A stretch of 64,000 bases of DNA from Hymenopus coronatus (taxonomy: Eukaryota; Arthropoda; Insecta; Mantodea; Hymenopodidae). A program made the position numbers and the translations under genes. Below, in pieces: positions 63,038 through 64,000 of this stretch. Position 1 is the stretch's first letter. Each line of letters starts with the position of its first letter. The stretch covers positions 61,554,501 to 61,618,500 of the forward strand of contig CM060899.1 in the NCBI GenBank assembly GCA_030762935.1. Reading direction: 5' to 3'. Below the pieces are notes generated by a model. That model saw only the letters and a list, made by a program, of their open reading frames with translations, was not told the DNA's origin and searched no databases.

Positions 63038-63414
63038 CCCCTTATTTCGATCCAGTTTATTTAAATACACCTAACCTAACGTAGCCCAACCTCGACAAAA
63101 TCAATCGTTCACCTGTCACGTAGCCATATTGTCTCCGTAACCAATAGGAAAGACTCGGATATAGAACCTTAGTCTAAAGCTGAACTAGAATCTGCAATCT
63201 TGCTTCCAGCATTGAGCTGGAGTAAGTCAACCATCATTTGTTTTCCTAGACGCTGGGGTAGGAAACACTGATATTAATTTCCTCCTTTCCCTAGACGGAG
63301 AGCTTTAAAGCATTATCTCACCAAAATTAAACTTCCTAAATTCACGACCTCATTCTCTTAGACTATTTAATTCACAATTTATGAAACTCTGTAAAATCGA
63401 CAAGATGCAAGATA
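63038..63414. other. Unassigned region
   Basis: Includes CACCTAACCTAACGTAGCCC, a short telomere-like CCTAA word present twice only, not an array. No gene found. Confidence 0.3.
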
Positions 63415-64000
63415 TATTTTTACTTACGCTACACGTACTATGTGCATAGTGTACAGAGAAGGTATTGTAATGCACCCAAAAATTCGATACCTAGATTTCA
63501 CCGGAAATACATGTTTTGGGTCCCCCTGAATCCAAAAAAAGCATTTTTGGAAAAAGGTCCGTGTGTGTCTGTCTGCCTGTTGACAGCATACCTCAAAAAC
63601 GAAAAGACCGTTGAATACCAAACTTGGTATTTAAGTTTGGTATCTTCCAAGGATGCAACATGAAGATTTTCAAGAAATCTCCCCACCCCCAGCTACCCTT
63701 TACATGGGCCTTTTTTTTTTTTCGAAAATTTTGTTTTTCTCAAAAATGGCTGTAATGATTTTGATTAAAATATCATATATTAAAGATATTTACCTGACAA
63801 ATAAAATGTATATCTCGAAATTGCTGCAAATAGCCTTTGAAGACTGCTTTATTCTGAATGAATTTTACGGAATTTTGTATAACTGTTAAACCGTAAGCGA
63901 TAGACAAAGGCTTACCACGCAAAAAATGTAGGGCACGTTAAAACACACAATTTATGTTATTTATATTTTTTCGTGGTGTTGATTGTTTTTGAGATGTTCT
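63415..64000 (+). mobile_element. HINE-like copy 49 (right-truncated by window)
   Basis: TTTTTACTTACGCTACACGTACTATGTGCATAGTGTACAG hairpin I, GTGTGTGTCTGTCTGCCTGTTGACAGC core, conserved AAATACCAAACTTGGTATTT, and the body up to TTTTTTCGTGGTGTTGATTG at the window edge. Confidence 0.88.

Noticed and set aside
63070..63092. Telomeric CCTAA repeat
   Set aside because: Only two consecutive units; far too short to indicate an interstitial telomere.
1..64000. Operons, ribosome-binding sites, terminators, riboswitches or a prokaryotic defence system
   Set aside because: The window is eukaryotic repeat DNA: SINEs, LINE tails, mariner, hAT-like and Helitron elements, and no long coding frames. Prokaryotic feature types do not apply.

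Overview
The window is gene-poor, AT-rich, repeat-saturated eukaryotic nuclear DNA. Mariner, Tc1-like, hAT-like, Helitron, LINE and at least five tRNA-derived SINE families, plus a DINE-1-like element swarm, point to an arthropod, most likely an insect with a large genome. That assignment is inference. I found no host protein-coding gene I can defend and no convincing intact tRNA or rRNA gene. Almost every open frame present is a by-product of repeats.

One family dominates. About fifty full, truncated or rearranged copies of a roughly 0.85-0.92 kb non-autonomous element lie in both orientations and cover, by my hand count, about 34 kb (roughly half) of the window. In the orientation called + here, a copy begins T-run / ACTTTCTCTA / strong terminal hairpin ('hairpin end'). 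It continues with a conserved block, a GT/GTCC-type microsatellite, the motif GAACACGATAACTCAAAAAC and a short inverted repeat (AAATACCAA..TTGGTATTT). After an AT-rich body it ends TAGAGAAAGTCATGTGAATGG..ACACATCAGATTTTT ('TCTGATG end', read on the other strand). There are no long terminal inverted repeats, but ACTTTCTCTA/TAGAGAAAGT form short subterminal inverted repeats, insertions fall in A/T runs, and there is a microsatellite core. This is the architecture of Helentron-associated (HINE, DINE-1-like) elements, so I call the copies 'HINE-like'; the class is inferred. Two hairpin types (I: symmetric, around CACTATG/CATAGTG; II: CCCCATATGTACAATGTACATAGGG), three bodies and two tail types occur in different combinations.

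Layout: 1-8.4 kb, HINE-like copies, two SINEs and a three-layer nest (HINE-like copy, Tc1-like transposon at TA, second HINE-like copy). 8.4-16.5 kb, mariner relics (one N-terminal, one fold-back), a LINE tail, SINEs and a DDE transposase relic. 17.9-18.7 kb, an eight-unit 92-bp tandem array. 19-34 kb, dense HINE-like copies plus a tyrosine-recombinase (Crypton-type) fragment in a 1.5-kb insert. 34.8-36.9 kb, a canonical Helitron with a broken helicase and a CTAG 3' end. 37-50.7 kb, HINE-like chains, SINEs, a LINE 3' end, long microsatellites and a fold-back mariner inserted at TA. 51.2-53.4 kb, a hAT-like non-autonomous element with 8-bp flanking repeats and a 32-bp palindromic array. 53.7-64 kb, more HINE-like copies, fold-back mariners, a second hAT-like copy and an internally deleted DDE transposase.

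The elements interact by nesting, which gives relative ages: SINE-B entered HINE-like copies (target duplications at 12210/12502 and 50238/50508), and a HINE-like copy entered a SINE-D. All coding remnants are broken. All coordinates were read by eye; element edges inside A/T runs are uncertain by a few bases.
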